A stretch of DNA of 6,485 nucleotides. Origin: Oscillospiraceae bacterium. GTDB taxonomy: Bacteria > Bacillota > Clostridia > Oscillospirales > Ruminococcaceae. Shown in pieces: positions 5,193 through 6,485 of the stretch. The notes below the pieces were generated by a model that saw nothing but the letters and a program-made list of their open reading frames with translations, did no database searches and was not told the DNA's origin. The first letter of the stretch is position 1. Every line of letters starts with the position of its first letter. The DNA is taken from positions 1 through 6,485 of the forward strand of contig JAHZHS010000120.1 of assembly GCA_019420135.1 (NCBI GenBank). The letters are read 5' to 3'. The position numbers were made by a program, and so were the translations under genes.

Positions 5193-6485
5193 ATGGCATC
5201 CATGCGCGAAGAAATTGAGCGCCGGCGCACATTTGCGATCATCTCGCACCCCGACGCCGGCAAAACCACACTAACCGAAAAGCTGCTGCTGTACGGGGGC
5301 GCCATCCAGACCGCGGGCTCCGTCAAGGGCAAGCAGAGCGCCCGCCACGCCGTGTCCGACTGGATGGACATTGAAAAGCAGCGCGGCATCAGCGTCACCT
5401 CGTCCGTCCTGCAGTTCAACTACGAGGGCAAGTGCATCAACATTCTGGACACCCCCGGCCACCAGGACTTCAGTGAGGACACCTACCGCACCCTGATGGC
5501 CGCCGACTCGGCCGTCATGGTCATCGACGCCGCCAAGGGCGTCGAGGCCCAGACCATCAAACTGTTCAAGGTCTGCACCCTGCGGCACATCCCCATCTTC
5601 ACCTTCATCAACAAGATGGACCGCGAAGCCCGCGATCCCTTTGAGCTGATGGAGAACATTGAGGAGATTCTGGGCATCAAGACCTATCCCATGAACTGGC
5701 CCATCGGCTGCGGCAAACGGTTCAAGGGCGTGTTTGACCGGTCCTCCCGCCGGGTCCTGGCCTTTGGGGGCGACGGCCGCGCCAACGGCGTCAAGATGGT
5801 GGACGAGATCGCCGCCGAGCTGGGCGACCCTGCTCTGGACGAGCTCATCGGCGCCGAGAACCATCACCAGCTTGCCGACGACATCGATCTTTTGGACGGC
5901 GCCGCCGAGGAATTCGACCTGGCCGCCGTGCACAACGGCACCCTGTCCCCCGTCTTCTTCGGGTCGGCCCTCACCAACTTCGGTGTGGAGCCTTTCCTGA
6001 AAGACTTCCTGCGTCTGACCCCGCCGCCGCTGCCCCGGAACGACGCTCCCACCGGTGAGCCGGTGGACCCCTGCCGGGAGGAATTTTCCGGCTTCATCTT
6101 CAAGATCCAGGCCAACATGAACAAGAACCACCGGGACCGCATTGCTTTCCTGCGCATCTGCTCGGGCAAGTTTGAGCGCGGCATGGAGGCGTTCCACGTT
6201 CAGGAGGGCAAGAACATCAAGCTTGCCACCGGCACCAGCCTGATGGCCGATGACCGCGCCATTGTGGACGAGGCCTACGCCGGCGACATCATCGGTCTGT
6301 TCGACCCGGGCATCTTCTCCATCGGGGACACTTTGTGCACCGGCAAAAAGCATGTGCAGTTTGCGGGCATTCCCACCTTCGCTCCCGAGCACTTTGCCCG
6401 GGTCACCCAGGTGGACACCATGAAGCGCAAGCAGTTCGTCAAGGGCATGGAGCAGATCGCCCAGGAGGGCGCCATCCAGATCTTC
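5193..6485 (+). CDS. prfC: Peptide chain release factor 3 (RF3), 3'-truncated by the window edge
   Basis: The frame is open for 431 codons to the right edge; full-length RF3 is about 525-530 aa, so roughly 100 C-terminal residues are missing. RF3 is a translational GTPase that removes RF1/RF2 from the ribosome after peptide release. The G motifs are intact: SHPDAGKTT (18-26, G1), RGISVTSS (64-71, G2), DTPGHQDFSEDTYRTL (86-101, G3), NKMD (140-143, G4) and GSALTNFGV (257-265, G5). The RF3-typical WPIGCGKRFKGVF (169-181) separates it from EF-G and TetM-like proteins. The beta-barrel domain II spans about 295-385, and domain III begins near 395. The start at 5193 is chosen for the AAGGAG at 5174-5179, though its 13-nt spacing is long; ATG 5202 would be 22 nt away. 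The promoter and structured leader upstream suggest post-transcriptional control. Confidence 0.97.
   Translation, partial: MASMREEIERRRTFAIISHPDAGKTTLTEKLLLYGGAIQTAGSVKGKQSARHAVSDWMDIEKQRGISVTSSVLQFNYEGKCINILDTPGHQDFSEDTYRTLMAADSAVMVIDAAKGVEAQTIKLFKVCTLRHIPIFTFINKMDREARDPFELMENIEEILGIKTYPMNWPIGCGKRFKGVFDRSSRRVLAFGGDGRANGVKMVDEIAAELGDPALDELIGAENHHQLADDIDLLDGAAEEFDLAAVHNGTLSPVFFGSALTNFGVEPFLKDFLRLTPPPLPRNDAPTGEPVDPCREEFSGFIFKIQANMNKNHRDRIAFLRICSGKFERGMEAFHVQEGKNIKLATGTSLMADDRAIVDEAYAGDIIGLFDPGIFSIGDTLCTGKKHVQFAGIPTFAPEHFARVTQVDTMKRKQFVKGMEQIAQEGAIQIF
5222..5235 (+). repeat. 14-bp direct repeat, copy 2 (inside prfC codons 10-15)
   Basis: This is an exact copy of the sequence at 5160-5173, here encoding part of the conserved RRRTFAI segment. 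Because this stretch is constrained by the protein, the leader copy is the one that needs explaining. Confidence 0.7.

Noticed and set aside
4296..5249. Open frame of 317 codons on the minus strand, reaching across the intergenic region
   Set aside because: It crosses two promoters and the prfC leader, has no ribosome binding site, and its Gly/Asp/Arg-rich end is out-of-frame reading of the YcxB-like gene.
5271..6392. Open frame of 373 codons on the minus strand, antisense to prfC
   Set aside because: The opposite strand encodes an unambiguous RF3 with all G motifs; this frame has no recognisable domain and arises from GC-rich codon use.

Overview
The window is GC-rich, with strong GGAGG-type Shine-Dalgarno sequences and a Gram-positive gene set: a membrane-anchored HtrA protease with a disordered cytosolic head, YcxB-like membrane proteins, a YtqB/MnmM-type methyltransferase and a Firmicutes-style RF3. 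This fits a GC-rich gut clostridium such as the Oscillospiraceae (Faecalibacterium/Gemmiger/Subdoligranulum-like). The lineage is inferred from gene style, not from a marker gene. It looks like a chromosomal housekeeping region. I see no transposase, integrase, tRNA, rRNA or CRISPR array.

Layout from left to right. A bidirectional terminator (33-80) follows an unseen plus-strand neighbour and closes a minus-strand gene for a four-TM protein with a YcxB-like C-terminus (92-886). Next comes a strong terminator (1001-1032) for a minus-strand htrA-type protease gene (1063-2565). The htrA upstream region (2650-2693) carries three TTTCAC elements on an exact 11-bp lattice, like the direct repeats read by OmpR-family response regulators. 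A divergent plus-strand promoter with two nested palindromes drives a GNAT-methyltransferase fusion gene (2860-3741). That gene converges on, and overlaps by 23 bp, a minus-strand gene for a larger membrane protein with two YcxB-like modules (3719-4831). A second divergent promoter pair lies in the 361-bp gap 4832-5192. Its rightward arm drives prfC (peptide chain release factor 3), which starts at 5193 and runs off the right edge.

The most interesting part is the prfC leader of roughly 195 nt. It contains a well-spaced Shine-Dalgarno followed directly by an AUG-UAA start-stop pair, then strongly structured GC-rich RNA, then a hairpin just before the prfC ribosome binding site. A 14-bp sequence is repeated on either side of the prfC start. 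Because RF3 acts in termination and in peptidyl-tRNA drop-off, a start-stop element ahead of its gene could be an autoregulatory sensor. That is a hypothesis; only the sequence elements are seen.

Functionally, the genes cover envelope quality control (HtrA), two related membrane proteins of unknown role, likely tRNA wobble modification (MnmM-like) and translation termination (RF3). Apart from the shared YcxB-like fold, nothing shows that they form one pathway.
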